This document shows, piece by piece, positions 25,809 to 32,700 of a stretch of DNA of 38,708 bases. The DNA comes from a virus. A program made the translations under genes and the position numbers. Position 1 is the first letter of the stretch. Every line of letters starts with the position of its first letter. Location of the stretch: IMG/VR virus record IMGVR_UViG_3300042549_006369, positions 1 to 38,708 of that record; one strand, 5' to 3'. Under the pieces are notes generated by a model that worked only from the letters and a program-made list of their open reading frames with translations, was not told the DNA's origin and ran no database searches.

Positions 25809-26098
25809 ACCTGCGCGACCAAATCCGGCGGACGCGGCGCAACGCCACCCAGGAAGTCATCTGGGCGGCGCAGGCAGCGCCTACTGAGGTTTCGGTCCAC
25901 GAAGCCGCAGCGGACCCGCACCCGGGCTATGTGCAGGAATCGCTGCTGAACGAACTCGTAGACGACCGCGTGGCCGCCCTGCTGGTGGCGGGCGCGAATG
26001 TAACCCTGACCTACAACGACGGCGCCAACACCCTGACCATCGCTTCAAGCGGTGGGGGCGGTGGCGGCGGTAATGGCTATATGCCGGGAGGCTGGTAG
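25805..26098 (+). CDS. Small tail protein with Gly-rich C-terminus
   Basis: A 97-residue protein starting at GTG 25805. It has a basic N-terminus (NLRDQIRRTRRNATQ). Then comes DDRVAALLVAGANVTLTYND followed by GANTLTIAS, a segment recurrent in phage fibre and collar proteins. The end is glycine-rich (seven Gly in a row) and terminates GYMPGGW. It is probably a minor fibre or fibre-connecting protein. The end overlaps the next gene by one base. The function is inferred from the shared segment and neighbours only. Confidence 0.6.
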   Translation: MNLRDQIRRTRRNATQEVIWAAQAAPTEVSVHEAAADPHPGYVQESLLNELVDDRVAALLVAGANVTLTYNDGANTLTIASSGGGGGGGNGYMPGGW

Positions 26099-26505
26099 TG
26101 AGCAAGTCAAACACTTTCGAGAACGAGCTGTTGTTGTTCATGTTCAACAACACGGCGCTGTCGGGGTACGGCACGACGTATTACGTCGCGCTGCACACCG
26201 CCGACCCCGGCGAGGCGGGCGATCAGACCACGAACGAGTGCGCCCACGGCGGCTATGCGCGGGTGGCGGTCAACCGCAATGCCGGTGGCTTCACGGTGTC
26301 GAACAATCAGGCGCAAAACACCGCCGAGGTGCTGTTCCCGACCTGCACCAGCGGGTCCGAGACGGCGACCCACGCGAGCATCGGCGTGGCGTCCTCAAGC
26401 ACGTCGAAGATTCTGTACAAGGGCGCGCTGTCGTCCTCGCTGGCGATCAGCACAAACATTGCCCCGCGCTTCGCGATCAACGCGATCACGGTGCAGGAGG
26501 ACTGA
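26098..26505 (+). CDS. Small phage tail fibre/structural protein
   Basis: A 135-residue protein starting at GTG 26098. It shows the pattern of a widespread small phage tail protein: FENELLLFMFNNTALSGYGT, then YYVALHTADPGEAG, GGYARVAV, NTAEVLFPTC and a C-terminal ALSSSLAISTNIAPRFAIN. The same layout (start helix, ALHTADPG, GYARV, FP) recurs in many dsDNA phages as a structural protein near fibres. The exact role is unknown. It is followed by AGGAGG for the next gene. Confidence 0.75.
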   Translation: MSKSNTFENELLLFMFNNTALSGYGTTYYVALHTADPGEAGDQTTNECAHGGYARVAVNRNAGGFTVSNNQAQNTAEVLFPTCTSGSETATHASIGVASSSTSKILYKGALSSSLAISTNIAPRFAINAITVQED

Positions 26506-26506
26506 C

Positions 26507-27394
26507 ATGGGTTTTGCCACCTACGACGCCTACATCAACGCCATCACGTCCGGCCAGCGGGCCGGCATCACGGCGAACCGCACCATCCAGACCTCGGCCA
26601 CCTCGGCGGCTGGCCGCTGGCACGAGTGTCTGTCGCAGGCCGGCACGGGCGGCGCCATGACCCTGACCGGCACGGCCGGCACGGGCATCGTCATGTCCTC
26701 GGCCACCACGGGCTCGATCCCCATTGGCGCGGACGTGTCCCCCGCCACCCGGCACCTGACCTCGATGACGGTCTACACCCCCGGCACGACCGTGGTCCCG
26801 GGCATGGTCCTGCTCACGGATATCATCCACATCTACCCGTCCCTGGTCGTGGTCACCACGCCGTCCGCCCTGTCCAACCACCCGACGTGGACGGGCTCGG
26901 GCGATACCCGCATGACCAATGCTCGCGGTGTGCAGGCGTCCATGCTGCTGACCACGGCGTCCTCGGCGGCGGGGCAGATGACGCTGACGTATGTCGATCA
27001 GGACAACAACACCGCACAGGCGCAGACGGGCTCCCTGTTCGGTGTGGTCGCCGCCCACCCGGGCGGGTGCCTGCTCGCGCAGACGCCAGTGTCGGCCACC
27101 GTTGGCGGGCCGGTCATGGCCGTTGGTGCCGGCGATACCGGAGTCCGGCAGGTGTCGAGCTACGCGATCAACGCCAACGCCACCGCGGGCACGGGCTGCA
27201 TCGTCCTGCACCGGCCGATTGCGTACATCCCCCTGCTGGCTGCCAACACCCCGACCGTCTACGACTTCACCACGGGGCCCAATGCGTTCCCGCGCATCTA
27301 CGACGGCGCCTGCCTTGGGATGTTCGTCCTCGCGGGCGGTGCGCTGGCGGCCAGCCAAGTGGTGGTCGCTGACCTGCAATGGGCGTGGGGATGA
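26507..27394 (+). CDS. Hypothetical phage structural protein
   Basis: A 295-residue beta-rich, Ala/Thr/Gly-rich protein. ATG 26507 is set by AGGAGG 6 nt upstream. The N-terminus (MGFATYDAYINAITSGQRAG) and the overall strand pattern are typical of phage structural proteins encoded with the preceding small fibre protein, but I cannot name a family. Cysteines (CLSQAG, GGCLLAQ, GTGCIVLH) are more frequent than in neighbours. It overlaps the next gene by 4 nt (ATGA). Confidence 0.62.
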   Translation: MGFATYDAYINAITSGQRAGITANRTIQTSATSAAGRWHECLSQAGTGGAMTLTGTAGTGIVMSSATTGSIPIGADVSPATRHLTSMTVYTPGTTVVPGMVLLTDIIHIYPSLVVVTTPSALSNHPTWTGSGDTRMTNARGVQASMLLTTASSAAGQMTLTYVDQDNNTAQAQTGSLFGVVAAHPGGCLLAQTPVSATVGGPVMAVGAGDTGVRQVSSYAINANATAGTGCIVLHRPIAYIPLLAANTPTVYDFTTGPNAFPRIYDGACLGMFVLAGGALAASQVVVADLQWAWG

Positions 27395-28026
27395 TCAACT
27401 ACCGCCTGCCGGGTAACGCTGACTCGGGGGCTGCCTTCGGTGGCAGCTACGCGAGTACGCGTCCCGGCAACTGGATGGCGCGCAATCCCCTTGCCATCCG
27501 GAATGCCTTTGCCAACAACTACGCCGGCATTCCGGTGGGCTACCGCGAGCGGGCGAAGATTCGCCCCGTCAAGGACGGCGGCATCGCCATGACCGTCAAG
27601 GGCGCGGCGACGGTTGGCCTCCCGCTGACCGCCTACGGCGAGGCGGCGACGACGATGGAGGGTTCGTCCACCGTCACGGCCAATGCCTTCCTGACCTCGG
27701 AGCGCACGGCGGCCATGCTGGGCGCGGCCACGGTGACCATGAACCCCGCCGGCTCGCGGGGCAACATCGCGGTCACCATCCGCGTCAACACGCTGACGCA
27801 GGACGACGTGACCGGCGCCGTCATGGAAGCGCAGATCGAGGCGGGGCTGACGTTCCGCCAGATCGTCCGGTTGCTGGCGGCTGTTGCTGCGGGCAAGACG
27901 GACATCACCGACCTCGGCGGCGGCAATGCCACGGTCAAGTTCCGCGACCTCGGCGACACCAAGGACCGGATCGTGGCCGACATGACCGGCAGCGAGCGGA
28001 CGGACGTGACGAGGGACGTGACGTGA
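27391..28026 (+). CDS. Phage tail-region protein with conserved C-terminal domain
   Basis: A 211-residue protein; ATG 27391 is chosen for the ATGA overlap (an ATG at 27379 is also in frame). The last 70 residues (AQIEAGLTFRQIVRLLAAVA, then GKTDITDLGGGNATVKFRD and RIVADMTGSERTDVT) match a C-terminal module common in phage tail-region proteins. The N-terminal part (INYRLPGNADSGAAFGG) is structural in character. The stop overlaps the GTG of the holin candidate, linking the tail block to the lysis cassette. Confidence 0.68.
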   Translation: MINYRLPGNADSGAAFGGSYASTRPGNWMARNPLAIRNAFANNYAGIPVGYRERAKIRPVKDGGIAMTVKGAATVGLPLTAYGEAATTMEGSSTVTANAFLTSERTAAMLGAATVTMNPAGSRGNIAVTIRVNTLTQDDVTGAVMEAQIEAGLTFRQIVRLLAAVAAGKTDITDLGGGNATVKFRDLGDTKDRIVADMTGSERTDVTRDVT

Positions 28027-28190
28027 CGACCTGGCGCAGCACCGAGTTTTGGCAGTCCTCCTTTGTCCAAGTGACGGGCTGCGTGGCGCTGTTCGCGGGG
28101 ATCATCGACGGCAGCATTTACGTCGCGCTGTCCACCTTGGCCCTTGGTATCTATGCCGGTGCGCGCACCATCCAGAAGCGGGGTGAGTGA
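28023..28190 (+). CDS. Small holin candidate
   Basis: A 55-residue protein starting at GTG 28023 (GTGA overlap) and ending one base into the Rz ATG. After a short polar start (TTWRSTEFWQSS) it has two hydrophobic stretches, FVQVTGCVALFAGI and SIYVALSTLALGIYAG, separated by a short turn (IDGS), then a basic tail (ARTIQKRGE). Size, two-segment topology, charged C-terminus and position immediately before Rz/Rz1 are those of a class II-like holin. No family match can be checked here. Confidence 0.6.
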   Translation: MTTWRSTEFWQSSFVQVTGCVALFAGIIDGSIYVALSTLALGIYAGARTIQKRGE

Positions 28191-28543
28191 TGTGGTTTCG
28201 GATCATCAATGCTGCCCTCACGAACTGGCGTGTGTTGGCCGTCTGCGCTGCTTTCGCTGCGTCCTTCGCGGCCGGCTGGCAGGCGAACGGGTGGAGGCTT
28301 ACATCCGCGTTTGGGCGCGAGCGGCTGGAGTACGAGCAGCGGATCGCGGCGGGGTGGGAGGCTGCCCTGCGGGCGCACCAGAAGCAGATAGCGGAAGCGG
28401 CGGAAGCGGAGCGCCGCGCCGATGAGGCGATTAAGCGACTGCGCAAGGAGCGCGACAAGTGGCAAACGTCTTACGAGACTGCCCTGAAAGCCGATCCCGA
28501 CTGCGCCGCGCAGGCGTCACAGCCCTTGCGCTGTCCTGTGTAA
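28190..28543 (+). CDS. Rz: i-spanin (Rz-like)
   Basis: A 117-residue protein with an N-terminal signal-anchor (about 13-31; NWRVLAVCAAFAASFAAGW) and a long charged coiled coil (EQRIAAGWEAALRAHQKQIA, EAERRADEAIKRLRKERDKW). This is the usual i-spanin layout: inner-membrane anchored, periplasmic rod. With Rz1 it fuses inner and outer membranes at the last step of lysis. ATG 28190 overlaps the preceding TGA; a GTG one codon earlier is also possible. The Rz1 gene starts inside it in another frame, the classic embedded arrangement. Confidence 0.86.
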   Translation: MWFRIINAALTNWRVLAVCAAFAASFAAGWQANGWRLTSAFGRERLEYEQRIAAGWEAALRAHQKQIAEAAEAERRADEAIKRLRKERDKWQTSYETALKADPDCAAQASQPLRCPV

Positions 28544-28770
28544 CGGCGCTCGCCGGCTGCGCCTGCACCCCTGCCGGGCCGGCTGAGCCAGTCAGGACGG
28601 TTGTTCCTGCCTCCCTCACGGCGGGGTGCCACTACGATCCGCCGCTTGAGACGGTGGGCGACCTGTACGAAGCGGTGGCGGAGGCTCGCGTGGTGATCGC
28701 GGAGTGCGATTACCGGCTTGGGGAACTGCGCCGGCTGACCGAACCTAAAACAACCAAGCCCGCTAATTGA
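28459..28770 (+). CDS. Rz1: o-spanin lipoprotein (Rz1-like)
   Basis: A 103-residue precursor starting at GTG 28459, with AAGGAG (28445-28450) 8 nt upstream. Signal sequence about 18-33 and lipobox LAGC with acceptor C34 give a mature outer-membrane lipoprotein of about 70 residues, beginning CACTPAGPAEP (Pro-rich as in Rz1). The gene overlaps the Rz 3' end by 85 nt in another reading frame. Together they form the spanin complex. The mature part has extra Cys residues (CHYDPP, AECDY). Confidence 0.85.
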   Translation: MANVLRDCPESRSRLRRAGVTALALSCVTALAGCACTPAGPAEPVRTVVPASLTAGCHYDPPLETVGDLYEAVAEARVVIAECDYRLGELRRLTEPKTTKPAN

Positions 28771-28772
28771 GC

Positions 28773-29912
28773 ATGGCAGGCAAACCCGCCTACCACTTCA
28801 CCCCCGACGCGCTCTTGACGGCGCTGCGCGATGCCGGCGGCGTCAAGCTGTACGCGGCTCGCGCCCTTGGCTGTACGGAGATGACGTTCTCCCGCCACCT
28901 GCGGGCAGCCTTCCCCGAGGGCGTGCCGGGCGAAATCCACGTCAATGCCCCGCCGGGGCACGTCGTCTCTGGCGTGTCCACGCTGGTCAAGACCCCCGAC
29001 GGCGGGCTGCAATGGGTCAAGACCCGCGCCCCTGCGGACGCCGCCGCCGTCATCGACGCGCTGCGGAAGTCCATGGGCAAGATCCCCGCCGTCCCCCGCA
29101 TCGTTGCCCCCAAGAAAGGCCCCGCCGACCTTCTGGCCGTCTACTGCATGGGCGACCCCCATGTGGGGATGTATGCGTGGGGCGAGGAGGCGGGCGAGGA
29201 CTTCGACCTGGAGATCGCTGAGCGGATCATGCTCGGGGCTGCCGCCGGGCTGGTGGAAGCCATGCCCCCCGCGAAGGAAGCGTTGATCGTCAACCTCGGG
29301 GACTTCTTCCACGCCGACACGCTGGACGCCATCACCCTGCGTTCAAAGAATCACCTCGACGTGGACACCCGCTGGAACAAAGTTCTGCGGGTGGGCGTGC
29401 GCATCATGCGCCAGATCATCGAGACGGCGCTGACCCGGCACCAGTCCGTGCGGGTCATAAACGAGATCGGCAACCACGACGAACACACGTCGCAAATGCT
29501 GACGGTGGCGCTGTCGATGGCCTACGAGAAAAACCCCCGCGTGAACTTCGACGAATCGCCCGCGAAATTCCATTATCACCGCTTCGGCCGGTGCCTGATC
29601 GGGGTCACGCACGGCGACTTCGTGAAGCCCGAAGCCTTGGGCGGGATCATGTCCGCCGACCGGGCGCAGGACTGGGGCGAGACGGCGCACCGCTACTGGT
29701 ACACCGGCCACGTCCATCATAAACGGCTGTACGAGCTTCCCGGCTGTACGGTCGAGAGCTTCCGCACCCTTGCCGCAAAGGACGCCTGGCACGCGGCCAG
29801 CGGCTACCGCAGCGGCCGGGATATGCAGGGCATCGTCCTGCACCGCGATGCCGGCGAGGTTGAGCGGCACACCATCAACGCCGTGTCGGCCTTGGCGAGG
29901 TCGGCGGCGTGA
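28773..29912 (+). CDS. Calcineurin-like metallophosphoesterase
   Basis: A 379-residue protein; ATG 28773 is preferred, though a TTG at 28767 overlapping the Rz1 stop is in frame. Residues 1-50 look like a helix-turn-helix-type domain (LYAARALGCTEMTFSRHL). The metallophosphoesterase motifs are complete: DPH (128-130), LGDFFHADTLD (GD 176-177), GNHD (233-236), VTHGD with H280 and GHVHH (312-316). It is predicted to hydrolyse phosphoester bonds with a dinuclear metal site; the substrate (nucleic acid or nucleotide) is unknown. It lies between the spanins and the endolysin, linked to both by short overlaps through small genes, so it is expressed late. Similar genes occur in other phages without a known role. 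Confidence 0.85.
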   Translation: MAGKPAYHFTPDALLTALRDAGGVKLYAARALGCTEMTFSRHLRAAFPEGVPGEIHVNAPPGHVVSGVSTLVKTPDGGLQWVKTRAPADAAAVIDALRKSMGKIPAVPRIVAPKKGPADLLAVYCMGDPHVGMYAWGEEAGEDFDLEIAERIMLGAAAGLVEAMPPAKEALIVNLGDFFHADTLDAITLRSKNHLDVDTRWNKVLRVGVRIMRQIIETALTRHQSVRVINEIGNHDEHTSQMLTVALSMAYEKNPRVNFDESPAKFHYHRFGRCLIGVTHGDFVKPEALGGIMSADRAQDWGETAHRYWYTGHVHHKRLYELPGCTVESFRTLAAKDAWHAASGYRSGRDMQGIVLHRDAGEVERHTINAVSALARSAA

Positions 29913-30055
29913 TCTACGAAGGCCGCCCCTACGACGAACTCGTGGCCCTGCTGTACCAGCGTGACCAGGAAATCGACGTGTGGCGGCAGCGGTGGAAAGA
30001 GGAACAGGCCCAGCGAATCGCAGCGGAGGATCGGCAATGCCCCCCGTCGTCCTAG
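29909..30055 (+). CDS. Small hypothetical protein
   Basis: A 48-residue charged helical protein starting at GTG 29909 (GTGA overlap with the phosphoesterase gene) and ending inside the next gene (19-nt overlap). The core DELVALLYQRDQEIDVWRQR is a likely amphipathic helix. It carries the GGAGG that serves the next start. No family is recognised. The tight overlap on both sides argues that it is translated. Confidence 0.5.
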   Translation: MIYEGRPYDELVALLYQRDQEIDVWRQRWKEEQAQRIAAEDRQCPPSS

Positions 30056-30300
30056 TCGTCTGGCTCGACCACTTTTCGGGCCTGCATGAAATAAGCGCCG
30101 AGGACGCCGCCAAGCTAACGCCTCTGCGACGTATGGCGGTGGGCTGGGTGCTGGCCGATACCGAGGCGGGTATCACGCTGGCGATGGACGTGCCCGAGGA
30201 ATACGACGGCCACGGTGACCCGTACCTGTTCCTCGGGCGAGAAATGGTTTCCGAGGTGATCCCGCTGCACGCGGGGCCGGTGCTGGGGGACGAGGATTGA
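30037..30300 (+). CDS. Small hypothetical phage protein
   Basis: An 87-residue protein starting at ATG 30037 with GGAGG upstream. MPPVVLVVWLDHFSGLHEIS, then GWVLADTEAGITLAMDV and a C-terminal GREMVSEVIPL resemble a small conserved proteobacterial phage protein in which a W-hydrophobic start is followed by a TLAMD block. No function is known to me. The end overlaps the endolysin start (TTGA). Confidence 0.6.
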   Translation: MPPVVLVVWLDHFSGLHEISAEDAAKLTPLRRMAVGWVLADTEAGITLAMDVPEEYDGHGDPYLFLGREMVSEVIPLHAGPVLGDED

Positions 30301-30749
30301 GGCCGATACGGAAAATCGTCGTCCACTGCTCGGCCACCCGCCCGACGCTCGACGTGGGCGTGGCGGACATTCGCCGCTGGCACCAAGAACAGGGCTGGCG
30401 GGACATTGGCTACCACGACGTGATCCGCCGGTCGGGGGCCGTCGAAGCCGGCCGGCCCCTCGGTCAGCCCGGGGCGCACACGAAGGGCCACAACCGCGAC
30501 AGCATCGGCATCTGCCTCGTGGGCGGGGTGGGGGCGGATGGGCGGCCCGAAAACAACTTCACCCCCGCCCAGTTCGCCGCGCTGCGGTCGCAGATCGCCA
30601 TGTACCGGGGGGTCTACGGGCCCCTTCAGGTGTTCGGCCACCGCGACCTCAGCCCGGACAAGAACGGGGACGGGAAGATCGACAGCCGGGACTGGGTGAA
30701 GGCGTGCCCGAGCTTCGACGTGCGGGCGTGGCTGGCGTCTAACCCCTAG
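30297..30749 (+). CDS. Endolysin: N-acetylmuramoyl-L-alanine amidase (T7 lysozyme-like)
   Basis: A 150-residue amidase_2-type endolysin (T7 gp3.5 is 151 aa) starting at TTG 30297. Zinc ligands by alignment to T7 lysozyme are H10 (VVHCSAT), H115 (GHRD) and C137 (KACPSF), with Y39 (GYH) and K135 as catalytic partners. It cleaves the bond between muramic acid and the peptide stem. Between H115 and C137 sits DKNGDGKIDSRD (121-132), a perfect 12-residue EF-hand-type loop, so calcium binding is likely. It has no signal sequence and needs the holin to reach the wall. It is the last gene of the late operon before attP. Confidence 0.92.
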   Translation: MRPIRKIVVHCSATRPTLDVGVADIRRWHQEQGWRDIGYHDVIRRSGAVEAGRPLGQPGAHTKGHNRDSIGICLVGGVGADGRPENNFTPAQFAALRSQIAMYRGVYGPLQVFGHRDLSPDKNGDGKIDSRDWVKACPSFDVRAWLASNP

Positions 30750-30931
30750 CTTCGCGCCAGCCGCAATACGAGGCCCATAGGGGCGCGATGTCTAACGCCG
30801 AATACCCTACCAGCGGCTCCGTTGTGCGATTACCCTAGTGGCTTTTAACCAGTGTGTCGCGAGTTCGAGCCTCGCACGGCCCACCACTTTCCTGCCGATT
30901 TCGCGTCTAACAGTTTCGTGGGGTGCCTAAC
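30736..30931. repeat. Four direct YGYCTAAC repeats flanking attP (putative integrase arm sites)
   Basis: CGTCTAAC at 30736-30743, TGTCTAAC at 30789-30796, CGTCTAAC at 30904-30911 and TGCCTAAC at 30924-30931, all in the same orientation, two on each side of the tRNA-derived core. TACCCTA also occurs twice left of the core (about 30803 and 30831). Tyrosine integrases of temperate phages bind short arm-type repeats on both sides of the core. That role is inferred from position and repetition only. Confidence 0.45.
30837..30886 (+). other. attP: attP core: 3' half of a tRNA-Lys(TTT) gene
   Basis: The sequence reproduces a tRNA from the anticodon arm to CCA. Stem strand AGTGG 30837-30841 pairs with CCAGT 30849-30853 (one G-G mismatch) around loop CTTTTAA, anticodon TTT 30844-30846. 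The T arm is GCGAG / TTCGAGC / CTCGC (30859-30875). The acceptor strand ACGGCCC (30876-30882), discriminator A and CCA (30884-30886) follow. The 5' half (D arm, acceptor 5' strand) is absent upstream. It adjoins the integrase 3' end. This is the standard attP layout of phages that insert into a tRNA gene and restore its 3' end. Within the 30750-30926 intergenic region it is the main feature. Confidence 0.85.
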
Positions 30932-31829
30932 GTGTAGCCCCGTGGCGCGTCACGCGGCGGTATAGCGGCAGCAGCCCCATACCCTCGCGGTGGTCGGTTT
31001 CGGCCTTGTGGCGGACCTGGTGCAGCGTCCACGTCACCCCCAGCCGGCGCATGGCGGACTGCACCGCCCATTCCCCCCACGGCCCCCGCTGGCCGGTCAG
31101 GACGTAGGGGCCATCTGATCTGGAACAGGCCCGTTCCACGAACCAGCGCAGGGAGTCCGACCACCCCACGATCCGCCGTTTGCCCGTTTTGGACTCGTCC
31201 ACCACGATCCCCTCGGGGGTTAGCTGGTCCCGCCTGAGTTCCCGAAGGTCTTTCTGCCGCAGGCCGGTAAGGTAGGCGAGGGCGAGAAAGTCCTGGAACG
31301 GCTCGGGCGCCCGGTTGAAGGCGTCGAGAAATTCCTCGTGCGTGAGGTAGCGTCGTCGGGGGGATTCCCGATTTCGCCGCACGAACCGGCAGGGGTTGGA
31401 CTCGCAATAGCCGTTCCGCAGCCCGTACTGGTAGACGCTGCCCAGCATTTCTATCTCGCGGTTCCCCATGACGGGGGCGCCGGCCTGCTTCCGCGTCTCA
31501 AGGTAGCGGGCCACATCACCCGGGGTTACTTGGTCGGGCTGCATATGCCCAAACACGGCGGTCAGGTTGCGGACGTAGCTGCGGTAGTTCTTTTGCGTCT
31601 TGGGACGCAGTTCGGTCATGCCGGCCCTGACGTATTCGTTGATCATGTCCCCGAGGTTCGCGACCCGTTGCGCCGCAAGGCGGGCAAGGGCGGTGTAGAG
31701 GGCCTGGTCACCGTCAGCCGCCCGACTGAGGAACGTCCACCGGACTTTCCCCGCCTGCCGTTTGACGTGGTAGTACGCCCCGTGCTTGACGTGGACGCGG
31801 GGCGGCAACTGCCGCGAAGTTCGGGCCAC
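30927..31829 (-). CDS. int: Tyrosine-recombinase integrase
   Basis: A 300-residue site-specific recombinase starting at GTG 31829 (minus). The N-terminal PPRVHVKHGAYYHVKR is the usual start of this phage subfamily. The core-binding domain spans about 55-150 (MINEYVRAGMTELRPKTQKN) and the catalytic domain about 160-300. Catalytic elements are Arg in LTGLRQKDL, Lys in ESKTGKRR, HxxR in LHQVRH and a nucleophile candidate Tyr in LPLYRR. The stretch from HQVR to that Tyr is only 17 residues and lacks an obvious LGH box. The gene lies next to attP at the end of the leftward operon and overlaps the DUF4224 gene by 116 nt. Confidence 0.88.
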   Translation of the reverse strand: MARTSRQLPPRVHVKHGAYYHVKRQAGKVRWTFLSRAADGDQALYTALARLAAQRVANLGDMINEYVRAGMTELRPKTQKNYRSYVRNLTAVFGHMQPDQVTPGDVARYLETRKQAGAPVMGNREIEMLGSVYQYGLRNGYCESNPCRFVRRNRESPRRRYLTHEEFLDAFNRAPEPFQDFLALAYLTGLRQKDLRELRRDQLTPEGIVVDESKTGKRRIVGWSDSLRWFVERACSRSDGPYVLTGQRGPWGEWAVQSAMRRLGVTWTLHQVRHKAETDHREGMGLLPLYRRVTRHGATR

Positions 31830-31998
31830 GGTTGTTCTTCTTCTGGCCGGTGAGGACGGCCGTTATGGCGTCCTCGGTGGTCAGGATTCTACCGTTGACC
31901 AGCCGGAAGGGTATCCCCGCCCGCTTGAGGTGGCGGGCAATGTCCGCCCCACGGGTCAGCCCCGTCGCCTCGGCTAGCTGTTCCTGGGTGACGATCAC
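31714..31998 (-). CDS. DUF4224 excisionase-like protein
   Basis: A 94-residue protein starting at GTG 31998 (minus). Residues 1-50 match DUF4224: TQEQLAEATGLTRGADIARH followed by LKRAGIPFRLVNGRILTTED. This is a small DNA-binding domain almost always encoded just upstream of phage integrases and thought to act as a recombination directionality factor. The C-terminal 38 residues (Pro/Arg/Gly-rich) are read from DNA that also encodes the integrase N-terminus in another frame. It overlaps the upstream gene by 4 nt. An excisionase role is inferred from family and context. Confidence 0.78.
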   Translation of the reverse strand: MIVTQEQLAEATGLTRGADIARHLKRAGIPFRLVNGRILTTEDAITAVLTGQKKNNRGPNFAAVAAPRPRQARGVLPRQTAGGESPVDVPQSGG

Positions 31999-32357
31999 GG
32001 CCGCAGCGCCCGCGCCGCGCAGTCCCTTACCGCGGCCCCCACGGTGTCGCCACCGCTGGTTCCCCAGTAGTCCGTGGCGTCCTCAAAATCGCTGGCAACC
32101 GTGTATCTCGCCTGCCGCGAAACGATCCATTCATCGTCGTCGGGATCGGTGTGCCGCTCGATCAGCCACTCATCACCGGGCAGCCCGTCCAGTTTCAGGA
32201 TGCGCTCCATCTGCGCGGGCTCGGCGAGGTAGGAGGCGAGGTAATAGTCGGGAACGGCGTCGTCCTGTTGGGGGTCGTTCCATAGGGTCGCGGCCTGCCG
32301 CACCATCCCGATCTCGGTGGCGAGCCGGGCGTAATCGTCGGCTGAGATGTCACTCAC
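31995..32357 (-). CDS. Hypothetical acidic protein
   Basis: A 120-residue protein starting at GTG 32357 (minus). The frame is open further upstream, but that sequence is the antisense shadow of the neighbouring gene. It is rich in Asp/Glu and aromatic residues (IGMVRQAATLWNDPQQDDAV, DPDDDEWIVSRQARYTVASD). No family is recognised. It overlaps the upstream gene by 8 nt and the DUF4224 gene by 4 nt, so it belongs to the leftward early operon. Confidence 0.6.
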   Translation of the reverse strand: MSDISADDYARLATEIGMVRQAATLWNDPQQDDAVPDYYLASYLAEPAQMERILKLDGLPGDEWLIERHTDPDDDEWIVSRQARYTVASDFEDATDYWGTSGGDTVGAAVRDCAARALRP

Positions 32358-32700
32358 GGCGCAGGGCCTCCGCGCGGGTGGTGTCGTACCAGTGCTCGTA
32401 GCCGAACCGCGGGGCGTCCTCAAGGGCCGCCCGCAGCCGCTCGACCTCGGCGCGGGCTTCGTCGGCGCACCGACCGCAAGCCAGAGCGTGCGTGAGGTCA
32501 TGCGTGTGGCAGGCGACTCCGATCTGCGTGGCCCGCTTCTGTAGCTCTGCCGTCAGCCGCTCGACCTCGGCGCGCAGGGCGTCGCGCTCGGCCAGCACGG
32601 ACACGGGCACGGTGATGTGTTCCGGCGGCGGACGGGGCACGAACTGGGCGTCCTGCATCGTGCCGTTCGTCAACTGCTCGATCTTGCCTACGGTCGTCAT
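32350..32700 (-). CDS. Coiled-coil protein with C-terminal YxxWYxTTRA motif
   Basis: A 116-residue protein starting at ATG 32700 (ATGA overlap). It has a coiled-coil middle (ERDALRAEVERLTAELQKRA), a Cys/His pair region (CHTHDLTHALACGRC) that could bind a metal, and a C-terminus EVERLRAALEDAP then YEHWYDTTRAEALRRE. The same C-terminal module (RLRAALE-AP, YxxWYxTTRAxAL) occurs in the protein at 35158-35334 of this operon. The role is unknown. Confidence 0.62.
   Translation of the reverse strand: MTTVGKIEQLTNGTMQDAQFVPRPPPEHITVPVSVLAERDALRAEVERLTAELQKRATQIGVACHTHDLTHALACGRCADEARAEVERLRAALEDAPRFGYEHWYDTTRAEALRRE

Noticed and set aside
30755-30788. Late terminator after the endolysin
   Set aside because: CGCGCC/GGCGCG can pair across a 22-nt loop, but no T-run follows and the region is dominated by att repeats; too weak to call.
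30837-30886. Complete functional tRNA gene
   Set aside because: Only the anticodon arm to CCA is present; the acceptor 5' strand and D arm are missing upstream, so it is an attP-borne tRNA 3' half.
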